A DNA stretch of 64,000 nucleotides from Streptomyces griseosporeus (GCF_014656055.1 NZ_BNBR01000001.1:744001-808000), one strand, 5' to 3'. Numbered from the stretch's first letter, positions 1 through 8,755 are shown. The notes: a model not told the origin generated them from the sequence alone. A program made the numbers and translations.

Positions 1-1
1 C

Positions 2-109
2 TCCTGTCTGATGCACATCGGCGGCACCATGGCCCGGCTGCGGACCGGGATGCGGCCGGTGCACCTCGCGGAGATCCTGGCGAGCACGGAGGAGGAGCCG
101 GCGGTATGA
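2..109 (+). CDS. lutA: LutA-type (Fe-S)-binding protein, C-terminal fragment
   Basis: This is the last 35 codons of a gene that enters from the left edge. The visible SCLMHIGG segment matches the final cysteine-rich (CCG-type) motif of LutA/YkgE proteins, which help oxidise L-lactate to pyruvate at the membrane. The stop codon overlaps the start of the next gene by 4 bp (ATGA), as expected for lutAB translational coupling. Only the tail is present, so the name rests on this motif and on the lutB and lutC genes that follow. Confidence 0.8.
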   Translation, partial: SCLMHIGGTMARLRTGMRPVHLAEILASTEEEPAV

Positions 110-1584
110 GCGGCACGTTCGTAGGGATGCCGGCCTTCCCGAAGGCCGCGCACGAGGCGGTCGGCAACGCGACCCTGCGCGGCAACCTGCGCCACGCCAC
201 CCACACCATCCGCGCCAAGCGGGCCAGGGCCGTGGCGGAGGTGCCGGACTGGGCGGAGCTGCGCGAGGCCGGAAAGCGGATCAAGGACCACACGCTGCGC
301 CATCTCGACCGCTATCTCGTGCAGTTGGAGGAGTCGGTCACCGCGGCGGGCGGCACGGTCCACTGGGCGGCGGACGCCGACGAGGCGAACCGGATCGTGG
401 CGGACCTGGTGAAGGCGACCGGCGAGCGCGAGGTCGTCAAGGTCAAGTCCATGGCCACGCAGGAGATCGGCCTCAACGAGGCGCTGGAGGCGGAGGGCAT
501 CCGCGCCTACGAGACCGATCTCGCCGAGCTGATCGTCCAGTTGGGCAAGGACCGCCCCTCGCACATCCTGGTCCCGGCGATCCACCGCAACCGGGGCGAG
601 ATCCGGGACATCTTCGCCCGCAAGATGGGCGCGTGGGGCCGCCCGGCCCCCGAGGGGCTGACGGACACGCCCGCCGAACTCGCGGAGGCGGCCCGGCTGC
701 ACCTGCGGGAGAAGTTCCTGCGCGCCAAGGTGGGCATCTCCGGGGCCAACTTCATGGTCGCCGAGACGGGCACCCTCGTGGTCGTCGAGTCGGAGGGCAA
801 CGGCCGGATGTGCCTGACCCTGCCGGAGACGCTGATCTCGGTCGTCGGCATCGAGAAGGTGGTGCCGACCTGGCGGGACCTGGAGGTGTTCCTCCAGACG
901 CTGCCGCGCTCCTCGACGGCCGAGCGGATGAACCCCTACACCTCCACGTGGACGGGCACCACGAGCGAGGACGGGCCGCGGGAGTTCCACCTGGTCCTGC
1001 TCGACAACGGCCGTACCGACACCCTCGCCGACGAGGTGGGCCGGCAGGCGCTGCGCTGCATCCGCTGTTCGGCGTGCCTGAACGTGTGCCCGGTGTACGA
1101 GCGGGCCGGCGGCCACGCCTACGGCTCGGTCTACCCGGGCCCGATCGGCGCGATCCTCAGCCCTCAACTGCGCGGCACCCAGAGCGAGATCGACGCCTCC
1201 CTGCCGTACGCGTCGTCGCTGTGCGGGGCGTGCTACGAGGTGTGTCCGGTCGCCATCGACATCCCGGAGGTGCTGGTGCACCTGCGGGAGCGGGTGGCGC
1301 AGGGCGGGGAGGTCACCCGGGACGGCAACAAGGTGGTCCTCAAGCCGGCCAAGGGGCATGCCGCCGAGCGGGCGGCGATGCGGGCGGCACGCTGGGCGTT
1401 CGCCCGGCCGGGCGCCCTGCGCGCCGGACAGCGGCTCGCCTCGCGCACCCGGCGCCTGCATCCGCGGTCGCTGCCGGGGCCGGGCCGGGCGTGGAGCGAG
1501 GCGCGGGAGATGCCGCCGGTGCCGGCGGAGCCGTTCCGGGACTGGTGGCAGCGCACGCGCGGCGGCACGGAGGAGGGCAAGTGA
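106..1584 (+). CDS. lutB: LutB/LldF-family lactate utilization iron-sulfur protein
   Basis: The 492-aa product has the LutB layout. An N-terminal LUD domain (about residues 60-290) includes AETGTLVVVESEGN, and a ferredoxin-like domain follows with C318-x2-C321-x2-C324-x3-C328-P and a second set C373-x2-C376-x3-C380-P. These cysteines would bind two [4Fe-4S] clusters that pass electrons from lactate oxidation. The length is normal for the family. The start overlaps the lutA stop and the end overlaps the lutC start, so the three genes form one translationally coupled operon. No regulator of the FadR/LutR type is visible inside the window. Confidence 0.93.
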   Translation: MSGTFVGMPAFPKAAHEAVGNATLRGNLRHATHTIRAKRARAVAEVPDWAELREAGKRIKDHTLRHLDRYLVQLEESVTAAGGTVHWAADADEANRIVADLVKATGEREVVKVKSMATQEIGLNEALEAEGIRAYETDLAELIVQLGKDRPSHILVPAIHRNRGEIRDIFARKMGAWGRPAPEGLTDTPAELAEAARLHLREKFLRAKVGISGANFMVAETGTLVVVESEGNGRMCLTLPETLISVVGIEKVVPTWRDLEVFLQTLPRSSTAERMNPYTSTWTGTTSEDGPREFHLVLLDNGRTDTLADEVGRQALRCIRCSACLNVCPVYERAGGHAYGSVYPGPIGAILSPQLRGTQSEIDASLPYASSLCGACYEVCPVAIDIPEVLVHLRERVAQGGEVTRDGNKVVLKPAKGHAAERAAMRAARWAFARPGALRAGQRLASRTRRLHPRSLPGPGRAWSEAREMPPVPAEPFRDWWQRTRGGTEEGK

Positions 1585-2222
1585 GCAGCAGGGAGAGGGT
1601 CCTGGGCCGGGTGCGGCGCGCGCTCGCCGACGTACCGCGGGACGAGCGGCCGTACGAGGAGGCTGTGCCGCGCGCCTACCTGCGCGAGCACGGGCGCCGC
1701 ACGGTCGAGGAGACGGTGGAGCTGCTGGCGGAGAACCTGGCGGAGTACCGGGCGGTCGTGCACCGGTGTGCCGAGGGTGAGCTGCCCGGGGTCGTCGCCC
1801 GGCTGCTGGGCGCACGCGGCTCAAGGTCGGTGCTGGTGCCGCCGGGGCTGGACGCGGGCTGGCTCGCGGCGAGCGAGGTGCGGCAGGTCGCGGACCGGGC
1901 GGAGAGCACGCCCGAGGAGCTGGACCGGGTGGACAGCGTGGTCACCGGCTGCGCCCTCGCCATCGCCGAGACCGGCACGATCGTCCTGGACGGCTCCCCC
2001 GACCAGGGCAGGCGCCGGATCACCCTCGTCCCCGACCACCACATCTGCGTCGTCCGCGTCCCGGAGCAGGTGGTGTCCTCGGTGCCGCAGGCCCTCGAAC
2101 GGCTCGATCCGGCGCGGCCTTTGACATGGATCTCCGGCCCGTCCGCCACCAGCGACATCGAACTGGACCGGGTGGAGGGCGTGCACGGGCCGCGCACGCT
2201 GGAGGTCGTGCTGGTCGGCTGA
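1581..2222 (+). CDS. lutC: LutC/YkgG-family lactate utilization protein
   Basis: The start is the GTG that overlaps the lutB stop (GTGA). It gives a 213-aa protein beginning MSSRERVLGRVRRAL, the usual LutC N-terminus. The LUD domain carries the signature AETGTIVLDG near residue 130 and ends in LEVVLVG. LutC works with LutA and LutB in L-lactate oxidation. A longer reading frame runs upstream through lutB, but it is only the high-GC shadow frame. The gene ends just before a convergent HxlR regulator. Confidence 0.92.
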   Translation: MSSRERVLGRVRRALADVPRDERPYEEAVPRAYLREHGRRTVEETVELLAENLAEYRAVVHRCAEGELPGVVARLLGARGSRSVLVPPGLDAGWLAASEVRQVADRAESTPEELDRVDSVVTGCALAIAETGTIVLDGSPDQGRRRITLVPDHHICVVRVPEQVVSSVPQALERLDPARPLTWISGPSATSDIELDRVEGVHGPRTLEVVLVG

Positions 2223-2234
2223 GCCCGCGGGGCG

Positions 2235-2630
2235 CTACGCCGGCTTGTCGTCGTACGTCTGCCGGGCCTGCTCGACCTTCGGCAGGTTGTCGGCGGCCCA
2301 CTCGGTGAGATGGGCGAAGAGCGGGGCAAGGCTGCGGCCGAGGTCGCTGATCTCGTACTCGACGCGGGGCGGGACCTCGGGGTGGTACGTGCGGATCACC
2401 AGGCCGTCGCGCTCCAGGCGGCGCAGCCGCTCGGTGAGCACCTTCGGGGTGATGCGGGTGATCCGGCGTTCCAGTTCGACGAACCGCTGCCGGCCGTAGG
2501 TGTGCAGTGCCCACAGGATCGGTGTGGTCCAGCGGCTGAAGACGATGTCCACCACCGGGGTGACGGGGCAGGCCAGTTCCGGGTCGGTCGCGCCCGGTGC
2601 CGTCCAGGTGGTCTTGCCGGGCGTGGCCAT
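2235..2630 (-). CDS. HxlR-family winged-helix transcriptional regulator
   Basis: The protein is about 131 aa. It has the HxlR signature: an N-terminal cysteine (CPVTPVVDIVFSRW), the wing/HTH region FVELERRITRITPKVLTERLRRLE, and LVIRTYHPEVPPRVEYEISDLGRSL. I chose the ATG at 2630 over the one at 2636, because GGAGGG touches the outer ATG directly but lies about 7 nt from the inner one. It is divergent from an NmrA-like reductase gene, with a perfect 12-bp palindrome between them. HxlR proteins often use the N-terminal cysteine to sense electrophiles or quinones, so this pair probably responds to reactive compounds. Confidence 0.9.
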   Translation of the reverse strand: MATPGKTTWTAPGATDPELACPVTPVVDIVFSRWTTPILWALHTYGRQRFVELERRITRITPKVLTERLRRLERDGLVIRTYHPEVPPRVEYEISDLGRSLAPLFAHLTEWAADNLPKVEQARQTYDDKPA

Positions 2631-2659
2631 GCGCATCCCTCCGGGGAAGTCACTTTCCT

Positions 2660-2671
2660 GTAGGTACCTAC
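2660..2671. promoter_or_regulatory. Palindromic operator candidate between HxlR and NmrA genes
   Basis: GTAGGTACCTAC is a perfect 12-bp palindrome followed by TATACCC. It lies in the 101-bp divergent region between the HxlR regulator and the NAD(P)-binding protein. HxlR-family operators are dyads of this size that contain TAC/GTA half sites. Binding by the adjacent regulator is inference. Confidence 0.55.
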
Positions 2672-2731
2672 TATACCCACGCTGTTAGCGTCCTTCCATC
2701 GCCAACCGGGCGCAGGAAAAGGGGCGTTGAG

Positions 2732-3577
2732 ATGATCGTGGTGACGGGTGCGAGCGGGAACGTCGGCCGGGAACTGGTGGCCGCGCTGGCGGCGGCCGGG
2801 GAGCCGGTGACGGCGACCTCCCGGCGGATCGCGGAGGCCGATGTGCCGGCCGGGGTGCGGGCGGTGCGGGCCGATCTGACCGACGCGGAGAGTCTGCGGC
2901 CGGTGTTCGAGGGGGCCGACGCGGTGTTCCTGCAGAACGGCGGGGCCAGTCTGCACCGGCTCAGGCCGCGTGACCTCGTCGACGCGGCCAAGCGCGGCGG
3001 GGTGCGGCGGGTGGTGCTGCTGTCGTCCCAGGGGGTGGCGACCCGGCCGGAGTCGCCCTCGCACGGGCAGGCGGTGCGGGTGGTGGAGGACGCGGTGCGC
3101 GAGTCCGGGCTGGAGTGGACGGTGCTGCGGCCGGGCGGTTTCCACTCCAACGCCTACGCGTGGGCGGAGTCGGTGCGCGCGTCGCGGACGGTGGCCGCTC
3201 CCTTCGGTGACGTGGGCCTGCCCACGGTCGACCCGGCGGACATCGCCGAGGTCGCGGCGGTGGCGCTGCGCGGGGACGGGCACGCGGGCCGGGTGTACGA
3301 GCTGACCGGGCCGGAGCCGACCACGCCCCGTCAGCGCGCCGAGGCGATCGGGCGGGCGCTGGGCGAGCCGGTGCGGTTCGTGGAGCAGTCGCCCGAGGAG
3401 GCCCGGCAGCAGATGCTGGCGTTCATGCCGGAGCCGGTCGTCGAGACCACGCTGGCCATCCTGGGCGCGCCCACCCCGGCCGAGCGGCGGGTCGCACCGG
3501 ACGTGGCGCAGGTCCTCGGGCGCGCGCCGCGCGGGTTCGCGGAGTGGGCGCGGCGCAATGTGGAGGCGTTCCGCTGA
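2732..3577 (+). CDS. NmrA-like NAD(P)-binding oxidoreductase
   Basis: The 281-aa product starts MIVVTGASGNVGRELV, a Rossmann G-x-x-G-x-x-G nucleotide-binding motif. It continues with VRRVVLLSSQG, WTVLRPGGF and a YELTGPE segment, all typical of the atypical short-chain dehydrogenase / NmrA family (QOR2 type). The start at 2732 puts the Rossmann motif at the N-terminus, whereas the open frame extends 135 bp further upstream. The gene is divergent from the HxlR regulator and is its probable target. QOR2-like enzymes reduce quinones, which fits redox control, but the substrate is not shown. Confidence 0.87.
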   Translation: MIVVTGASGNVGRELVAALAAAGEPVTATSRRIAEADVPAGVRAVRADLTDAESLRPVFEGADAVFLQNGGASLHRLRPRDLVDAAKRGGVRRVVLLSSQGVATRPESPSHGQAVRVVEDAVRESGLEWTVLRPGGFHSNAYAWAESVRASRTVAAPFGDVGLPTVDPADIAEVAAVALRGDGHAGRVYELTGPEPTTPRQRAEAIGRALGEPVRFVEQSPEEARQQMLAFMPEPVVETTLAILGAPTPAERRVAPDVAQVLGRAPRGFAEWARRNVEAFR

Positions 3578-3682
3578 GGCCTGCTGACAGGCGGGGTGAA
3601 CAAGCGCTTAGATAGGTAGCGGAGACAGGTCGGGCGCCCGGCACCCGGGCGACCCGTTCGTACGCGACCGCCGGAGGCGCAG

Positions 3683-4540
3683 TTGTTCACGTCCGTCGAC
3701 GATGTCTCGGCCCGCCTCGCCGAGACCGGCTACCTGGCGTCCCCGGCGGTCGCCACGACCGTCTTCCTCGCCGCCCGCCTCGGCAAGCCGCTGCTGGTCG
3801 AGGGCCCGGCCGGGGTCGGCAAGACCGAGCTGGCCAAGGCCGTGGCCGAGGTGGCCGGGGCGCGGCTGGTGCGGCTGCAGTGCTACGAGGGCGTGGACGA
3901 GGCCCGCGCCCTGTACGAGTGGAACCACGCCAAGCAGCTGCTGCGGATCAGCGCCGGGCGCGGCGAGAGCTGGGACGAGACCCGCGACGACATCTTCAGC
4001 GAGGAGTTCCTGCTCCCCCGGCCCCTGCTGACGGCGATCCGCGGCGAGGAACCGACGGTGCTGCTGATCGACGAAACCGACAAGGCCGACGTGGAGATGG
4101 AGGGTCTGCTCCTGGAGGTGCTCAGCGACTTCCAGGTGACGGTCCCCGAGCTGGGCACCGTCACGGCGACGCGGCGGCCGTTCGTGGTGCTCACCTCCAA
4201 CGCCGGCCGCGAGCTGTCCGAGGCGCTGCGCCGCCGCTGTCTGTTCCTGCACATCGGCTTCCCCGAGGAGGAGCTGGAGCGGCGGATCGTCCGGCTGAAG
4301 GTGCCGGGCCTGGACGAGACGCTGGCCACGTCCGTCGTGCGCGTGGTGGGTGCCCTGCGCGCGATGGACCTGCGCAAGCTGCCGTCCGTGGCCGAGACGA
4401 TCGACTGGGCGCGCACGCTGCTCGCGCTGGGCGCCGACACCCTGGACGAGACCGTCGTACGGGACACTCTGGGCGTGCTGCTCAAGCACCAGGACGACGT
4501 GCTGAAGGCGGCGGCCAAGCTGGACCTGGACGCCGTATGA
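3683..4540 (+). CDS. MoxR-family AAA+ ATPase
   Basis: The 285-aa protein has Walker A GPAGVGKTE (K47), Walker B LLIDETDKAD near residue 130, and sensor text VLTSNAGRELSEALRRR. This is the compact MoxR architecture. The start is TTG with GGAGG 5 nt upstream. It overlaps the next gene, which encodes a vWA protein, by 4 bp (ATGA). MoxR ATPases partner with vWA proteins to insert or remove metal cofactors or to assemble complexes (CoxD/CoxE type). No client enzyme lies next to the pair. The short upstream region holds an AAGCGCTT palindrome at 3602-3609. Confidence 0.92.
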   Translation: MFTSVDDVSARLAETGYLASPAVATTVFLAARLGKPLLVEGPAGVGKTELAKAVAEVAGARLVRLQCYEGVDEARALYEWNHAKQLLRISAGRGESWDETRDDIFSEEFLLPRPLLTAIRGEEPTVLLIDETDKADVEMEGLLLEVLSDFQVTVPELGTVTATRRPFVVLTSNAGRELSEALRRRCLFLHIGFPEEELERRIVRLKVPGLDETLATSVVRVVGALRAMDLRKLPSVAETIDWARTLLALGADTLDETVVRDTLGVLLKHQDDVLKAAAKLDLDAV

Positions 4541-5895
4541 CGGCCGGCTCGGACGTCGCGGCGCGGCTGGCCGGGTTCGTCGCCGCGCTGCGCGCGCACG
4601 GGGTGCGCGTCGGTACGGCGGAGACGGTGGACGCGGCCCGGGCGGTCGAGGCGCTGGGGCTGGCCGACCGGGCGCTGCTGCGCGAGGGGCTGGCCGCCAC
4701 GCTGCTGCACACCACCGGGCAGCGGCAGCTGTTCGACGCGGTCTTCGACCTGTACTTCCCGCGGGCCGTCGGCGCGCCGGACGGGGAGCCCGCCGGGCGG
4801 GAGGAGCTGCGCGACAGGCTGGCGGCCGCGCTCGCCGCGAACGACACCGCGGTGCTGGGCCGGCTGGCGGTCGAAGCCGTGGACGCCCTGGGCGGCTACG
4901 GGAGTTCGCCGGGGTCGGGCGGCTGGTCGTCGTACCAGACGCTGGAGCGGCTACGGCCGCAGACACTGCTCGCGCAGGTGCGGGACGACATGCGGGCGCG
5001 GGGCGGGGGCGCGGGCTTCGCGGGGCGGCTGCTGGAGGAGGAGATCCGGCGCCGTATCGAGGAGTTCCGCGGGCAGGTGGCCGCGGAGGCGCGGCGCCGG
5101 GTGGCCGAGCGGCGCGGACGGGACGAGATCGCCCGGCGCGCGGTGGCGACCACCGCGGACCGGGTGGACTTCCTGTACGCGGGCAAGGACCGGCTGGCCG
5201 AGCTGCGGCGGACGGTACAGCCGCTCGCCCGCAAGCTGGCCACGCGGCTGGCGGCCCGGCGGCGGCGGGCCGCGCGCGGCACGATCGATCTGCGGCGCAC
5301 CCTGCGCGGCTCGCTGTCCACCGGCGGGGTGCCGGTCCGGCCGGTGCTGCGCCGGCGCCGGCCGGCCCGGCCCGAGCTGGTGCTGCTGTGCGATGTGTCG
5401 GGGTCGGTCGCCGGGTTCTCGGACTTCACGATGCTGCTGGTGCAGGCGTTGCACGACCAGTTCAGCAAGGTGCGGGTGTTCGCCTTCGTCAACCGGATCG
5501 ACGAGGTGACGGGGTTGCTGACGCACGGCGTGGCCGACGCCGAGGGGCTGAGCGGGCGGATCCGGGCGGAGGCCCGGCTGACGGGCTGGCACGGCAGCAG
5601 CGACTACGGCGTCGCTTTGGGCGAGTTCGCCGAGCGGTACGGCGCCGCCGTGGGCCCGCGCACCACGGTGTTCGTGCTCGGGGACGCCCGCACCAACATG
5701 GCCGACCCGAACCTGCCCGCGCTCAAGCGGATCGCCGCACAGGCGCGCCGCGTGTACTGGCTGAACCCCGAACCGCGCGCCCAGTGGGGCACGGGCGACT
5801 CGGCCGCGCCCGAGTACGCCGGGCTGGTCGAGATGCACGAGTGCCGCACCGCACGCCAACTGGGCGCGCTGGTCGGCCGGCTGCTGCCGGTGTGA
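4537..5895 (+). CDS. vWA domain protein, CoxE type, partner of MoxR
   Basis: The 452-aa product has an arginine-rich helical N-terminal half and a C-terminal von Willebrand A domain. The MIDAS motif is complete as D286-x-S288-x-S290 (LLCDVSGSV), with later FVLGDARTN and a closing YWLNPEPRAQW typical of CoxE-like proteins. It is translationally coupled to the MoxR ATPase, so the two probably act as one chaperone unit in the cytoplasm. The ORF continues far upstream in the same frame, but the ATGA coupling and the N-terminal homology support the start used here. Confidence 0.9.
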   Translation: MTAGSDVAARLAGFVAALRAHGVRVGTAETVDAARAVEALGLADRALLREGLAATLLHTTGQRQLFDAVFDLYFPRAVGAPDGEPAGREELRDRLAAALAANDTAVLGRLAVEAVDALGGYGSSPGSGGWSSYQTLERLRPQTLLAQVRDDMRARGGGAGFAGRLLEEEIRRRIEEFRGQVAAEARRRVAERRGRDEIARRAVATTADRVDFLYAGKDRLAELRRTVQPLARKLATRLAARRRRAARGTIDLRRTLRGSLSTGGVPVRPVLRRRRPARPELVLLCDVSGSVAGFSDFTMLLVQALHDQFSKVRVFAFVNRIDEVTGLLTHGVADAEGLSGRIRAEARLTGWHGSSDYGVALGEFAERYGAAVGPRTTVFVLGDARTNMADPNLPALKRIAAQARRVYWLNPEPRAQWGTGDSAAPEYAGLVEMHECRTARQLGALVGRLLPV

Positions 5896-5917
5896 GGGGC
5901 GGATCGCGCCCGGCGGG

Positions 5918-6277
5918 TCACTCCTTCTTGGCGTACTCCTTGGCCATCTGGCCCTCGAAGTCGTAGGCGACGCAGGGCTCGTCCCCGACGACCCACGCGT
6001 CGTGTCCGGGCGAGCACACGAACACCTCGCCCGGGCCGAACTCGCCCTCGGCGCCGTCGTCCATGCGGATGTGCATCCGGCCCTGGACGACGTACCCGTT
6101 GTGGTTCACCTGGCAGCTCTCGGTGCCCACGATCGGCCCCACGTCCGCCGACCAGCGCCAGCCCGGTTCGAAGGTGGCGACGGCGAAGTCGCAGCCCGGC
6201 AGGTGGACGGCCTCCAGGTGGCCGTGCGGGAAGTCGCGCCGTTCGTCGGGCTTGTCGAGCGTCTTGGCCTCCAGCAT
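5918..6277 (-). CDS. Cupin-domain protein
   Basis: The 119-aa small protein has a single double-stranded beta-helix: FEPGWRWS, then VVQGRMHIRMDDG, then GEVFVCSPGHDAWVVGDEPC. The usual metal-binding histidines of cupin motif 1 are only partly kept, so this may be a sensor or binding protein rather than an enzyme. It starts at an ATG with AGGAG 5 nt away. It is convergent with the vWA gene and separated from the threonine dehydratase by about 140 bp. Substrate unknown. Confidence 0.8.
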   Translation of the reverse strand: MLEAKTLDKPDERRDFPHGHLEAVHLPGCDFAVATFEPGWRWSADVGPIVGTESCQVNHNGYVVQGRMHIRMDDGAEGEFGPGEVFVCSPGHDAWVVGDEPCVAYDFEGQMAKEYAKKE

Positions 6278-6421
6278 GACGCTCCTCCTTTCCGACCGCG
6301 TGCGCCGCGGCCGGGGCCGGTCTCCGTCTCCCCTGCGGCACAGGGGTCACCGGCGGGGGCCTGACCCCTCGGCACCATCGTCCGCCCGGCCCCTCATGAG
6401 CACCATCCGGGGACGCGCGGC

Positions 6422-7399
6422 TCAGTCCGGGGTGCCGCAGAGGCGGGCGAAGCGTTCGGCGTCGACGTTGCCGCCGGAGAGGATCAGGCCGACACGATGC
6501 GGCAGCGCGCCGACACGGCCCGCGAGGAGCGCGGCGAGCGGGGTGGCGCCGCTGGGCTCCAGGACGATCTTCAGCCGCTCGAACGCGAACCGCATCGCCG
6601 TGCGGATCTCGTCGTCGGTCACCAGCGCCATCGCGTCGACGAGCCGCCGGTTGACGGAGAACGTCAGCTCGCCGGGGATCTCCAGGGCCTGGCCGTCGGC
6701 GATGGTGCGCGGCACCGGCACGGCGATCCGCCGGCCCGCCTCCAGGGAGCGCTTGGTGTCGTCGCCCGCCTCCGGCTCCACGCCGATCATCCGGATGCCG
6801 GGGTGCAGTCCCTTGGCGGCCGTGGCGCTGCCCGCCATCAGCCCGCCCCCGCCGACCGGCAACACAAGGGCACCCAACTCTCCTGTCTCTTCGAGGAGTT
6901 CGAGGGCGGCGGTGCCCTGGCCGGCCATGATGTGCGGGTGCTCGTAGGGCGGGATCAGGGTGAGGCCCCGCTCGGCGGCGACGGCCTCCGCGAGGGCGAC
7001 GCGGTCGCCGCTGTAGCGGTCGTACGGCACGATCTCGGCGCCGTAGCCCTCGGTGGCCGCCCGCTTGGCGCGCGGGGCGTCCTCCGGCATGACGATGACG
7101 GCGGTGGTGCCCAGCTCCCGGGCGACCAGGGCGACGGCCTGGGCGTGGTTGCCGGAGGAGTAGGCGGCGATGCCGCGCGCGAGCTGTTCCGGGGTGAGCC
7201 GGGAGGCGGCGTTGTAGGCGCCGCGGAACTTGAACGCGCCCATCCGCTGGAAGTTCTCGCACTTCAGGAACACCTCGGCCCCGACGAGCGCGTCCAGGGT
7301 GCGGGAGCGCAGCACGGGGGTGCGGTGGGCGACGCCCTCGATCCGGGCGGCGGCGTCGCGGATGTCGTCCAGGGTGATCGGGGGTGCGGTGGTGGTCAC
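6422..7399 (-). CDS. Threonine/serine dehydratase, PLP-dependent
   Basis: The 325-aa protein has fold-type II PLP enzyme motifs: the Schiff-base lysine in AFKFRG (K57), SSGNHAQ that binds the substrate carboxylate, and GGGGLMAG that holds the PLP phosphate. No C-terminal ACT regulatory domain is present, so it resembles the catabolic TdcB-type or serine racemase-type enzyme rather than biosynthetic IlvA. It starts at GTG, overlapping by 4 bp the stop of the PAS-type regulator upstream, so the two are co-translated. Deamination of threonine to 2-oxobutanoate is likely, with serine or hydroxyaspartate as alternatives. Confidence 0.9.
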   Translation of the reverse strand: MTTTAPPITLDDIRDAAARIEGVAHRTPVLRSRTLDALVGAEVFLKCENFQRMGAFKFRGAYNAASRLTPEQLARGIAAYSSGNHAQAVALVARELGTTAVIVMPEDAPRAKRAATEGYGAEIVPYDRYSGDRVALAEAVAAERGLTLIPPYEHPHIMAGQGTAALELLEETGELGALVLPVGGGGLMAGSATAAKGLHPGIRMIGVEPEAGDDTKRSLEAGRRIAVPVPRTIADGQALEIPGELTFSVNRRLVDAMALVTDDEIRTAMRFAFERLKIVLEPSGATPLAALLAGRVGALPHRVGLILSGGNVDAERFARLCGTPD

Positions 7400-8070
7400 G
7401 GGCGGTCTCCCTCGGGGGCGGCGGCGGGGGGCTGGGCGCGGGACTGGGACAGGTAGCTGTAGGCGGAGGCGCGGGAGATGGAGAGGCGGGCGGCGACCTG
7501 CTCCACCGCGCCGCGCACGGCGAAGACGCCGCGTTCGTCCAGGCTGCGGAAGAGGTCCAGGCGCCGGGCGCGGTCGAGCGCCGCCCAGGTGCGGTCCTGG
7601 CGGCGCAGGTGCGTGTCGACGATGGCGTCGACGACCGCGTCGATGTCGTTGCCGAAGGGGGTGACGGGCTCCTCCCGCGTCACGCCCGCCGCGCCCGCGA
7701 GGGCGCCGAGCAGGGCGTGGGCCCGGTCGACCGCGGTGACGTCCACGTTGACGCACAGGGCACCGAATACGGCGCCGGTGGAGTCGCGCAGCACCATGGT
7801 GGACGACTTCAGCAGGGTGCCGTCGGGGGTGCGGGTGCGGTAGTTCAGCTCGTCCGTCGCGGCGTCGCCGCGGGCCAGGACGCGCATGCCGATCTCGCTC
7901 ATCGCGCCGCCGGCCTCGCGGCCGGTGAGCGATCCGGCGACGGCGACCACCGACTTCTCCGGGTTCCGGTAGTCGTGCAGCACGACCTCGCACAGCGGAC
8001 CGAAGGTCGCGGCGATGCCGTCCACAAGGGGGCGCAGGGCGGCGAGGATCGCGTCGCGCTCGGCCTGCAT
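7396..8070 (-). CDS. YheO/DauR-like PAS-HTH transcriptional regulator
   Basis: The 224-aa product has an N-terminal YheO-like PAS domain (GPLCEVVLHDYRNPEKSVVAVAGS, GALCVNVDVT) and a C-terminal helix-turn-helix (GAVEQVAARLSISRASAYSYL). This matches the DauR/YheO family, which controls amino-acid catabolic genes. I chose the ATG at 8070 (AAGAGGGG upstream) rather than the longer open frame, because the domain begins there. It is coupled by GTGA to the dehydratase gene and very likely regulates that gene and itself. A large dyad lies 22-58 bp upstream of the start. Confidence 0.88.
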   Translation of the reverse strand: MQAERDAILAALRPLVDGIAATFGPLCEVVLHDYRNPEKSVVAVAGSLTGREAGGAMSEIGMRVLARGDAATDELNYRTRTPDGTLLKSSTMVLRDSTGAVFGALCVNVDVTAVDRAHALLGALAGAAGVTREEPVTPFGNDIDAVVDAIVDTHLRRQDRTWAALDRARRLDLFRSLDERGVFAVRGAVEQVAARLSISRASAYSYLSQSRAQPPAAAPEGDRP

Positions 8071-8091
8071 ACCGGACCCCTCTTCCTGGCC

Positions 8092-8128
8092 TTGGACCGA
8101 CAGTCCAGCTCCTGGACTGCCCATCCAA
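8092..8128. promoter_or_regulatory. Extended dyad upstream of the PAS-HTH regulator
   Basis: Perfect inner arms CAGTCCAG and CTGGACTG flank a 3-nt centre (8101-8119). Outer arms TTGGA (8092-8096) and TCCAA (8124-8128) are symmetric about the same centre at 8110. The site sits just upstream of the regulator start, where an autoregulatory operator would be expected. Its identity as an operator is inferred. Confidence 0.6.
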
Positions 8129-8169
8129 ACAGAGGTCGGCGCGTACGGCAAGAAGGGGGCGGCCGGTCC

Positions 8170-8595
8170 TCAGTGGTTCGGGGCCGCCGCGCTGATCTGC
8201 GCCAGCGCCGACTGCGGCTCCTCCACGGTCGCGAGGTCGCCGAGGCTGACCATGCCGACGGGGCAGCCGCCGTGCTCGACGACGGGCAGCCGGCGCACGG
8301 AGTGCTCGCGCATCAGCTCGACCGCCCGGTCGGTGGTGTCCTCGGGCGTCAGGGTCACCACGGGCGGACGGCTGCACACCTTGCCGACCGCGGTGGTGTG
8401 CGGGTCGCAGCCGTCGGCGACGGCCCGGACCACGATGTCCCGGTCGGTGAGGACGCCGAACAGGTCGCAGTCGTAGGCCACGAGGACGTCCCCGACGTCG
8501 TGCTCGCGCATCACGCGGGCCGCGCGCTCCAGCGTGGTCATCGGCTCGACCGCGACCGCGCCGGGCGACATCACGTCACGAATCAGCCGGCTCAT
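8170..8595 (-). CDS. Two-CBS-domain protein
   Basis: The 141-aa protein consists of two CBS motifs: DVMSPGAVAVEPMTTLERAARVM with GVLTDRDIVVRAV, then VCSRPPVVTLTPEDTTDRAVELM with GMVSLGDLA. Paired CBS domains form a Bateman module that binds adenosine nucleotides. Stand-alone versions are common in Streptomyces and usually of unknown target. The ATG at 8595 has GGAGG 5 nt upstream and is preferred to the longer frame. It is divergent from the GlsB-like gene. Confidence 0.9.
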   Translation of the reverse strand: MSRLIRDVMSPGAVAVEPMTTLERAARVMREHDVGDVLVAYDCDLFGVLTDRDIVVRAVADGCDPHTTAVGKVCSRPPVVTLTPEDTTDRAVELMREHSVRRLPVVEHGGCPVGMVSLGDLATVEEPQSALAQISAAAPNH

Positions 8596-8755
8596 GGCTA
8601 CCTCCGGGGTCCGCGGAACACTGCCTGTCCGCCGCGTAGCCCGAACCACCGGCACCAAACGGCGTGGCGGCGCGGTCCCGACGACGGCCAGGACTGTCCG
8701 GGCCTCGAACGGGCACTCGGATACCAGTCAACGACTGAGGGGTGAGAGACCGCCC

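Noticed and set aside
633..1580. Upstream extension of the lutC frame through lutB
   Set aside because: The GTGA overlap and the family start support lutC beginning at 1581.
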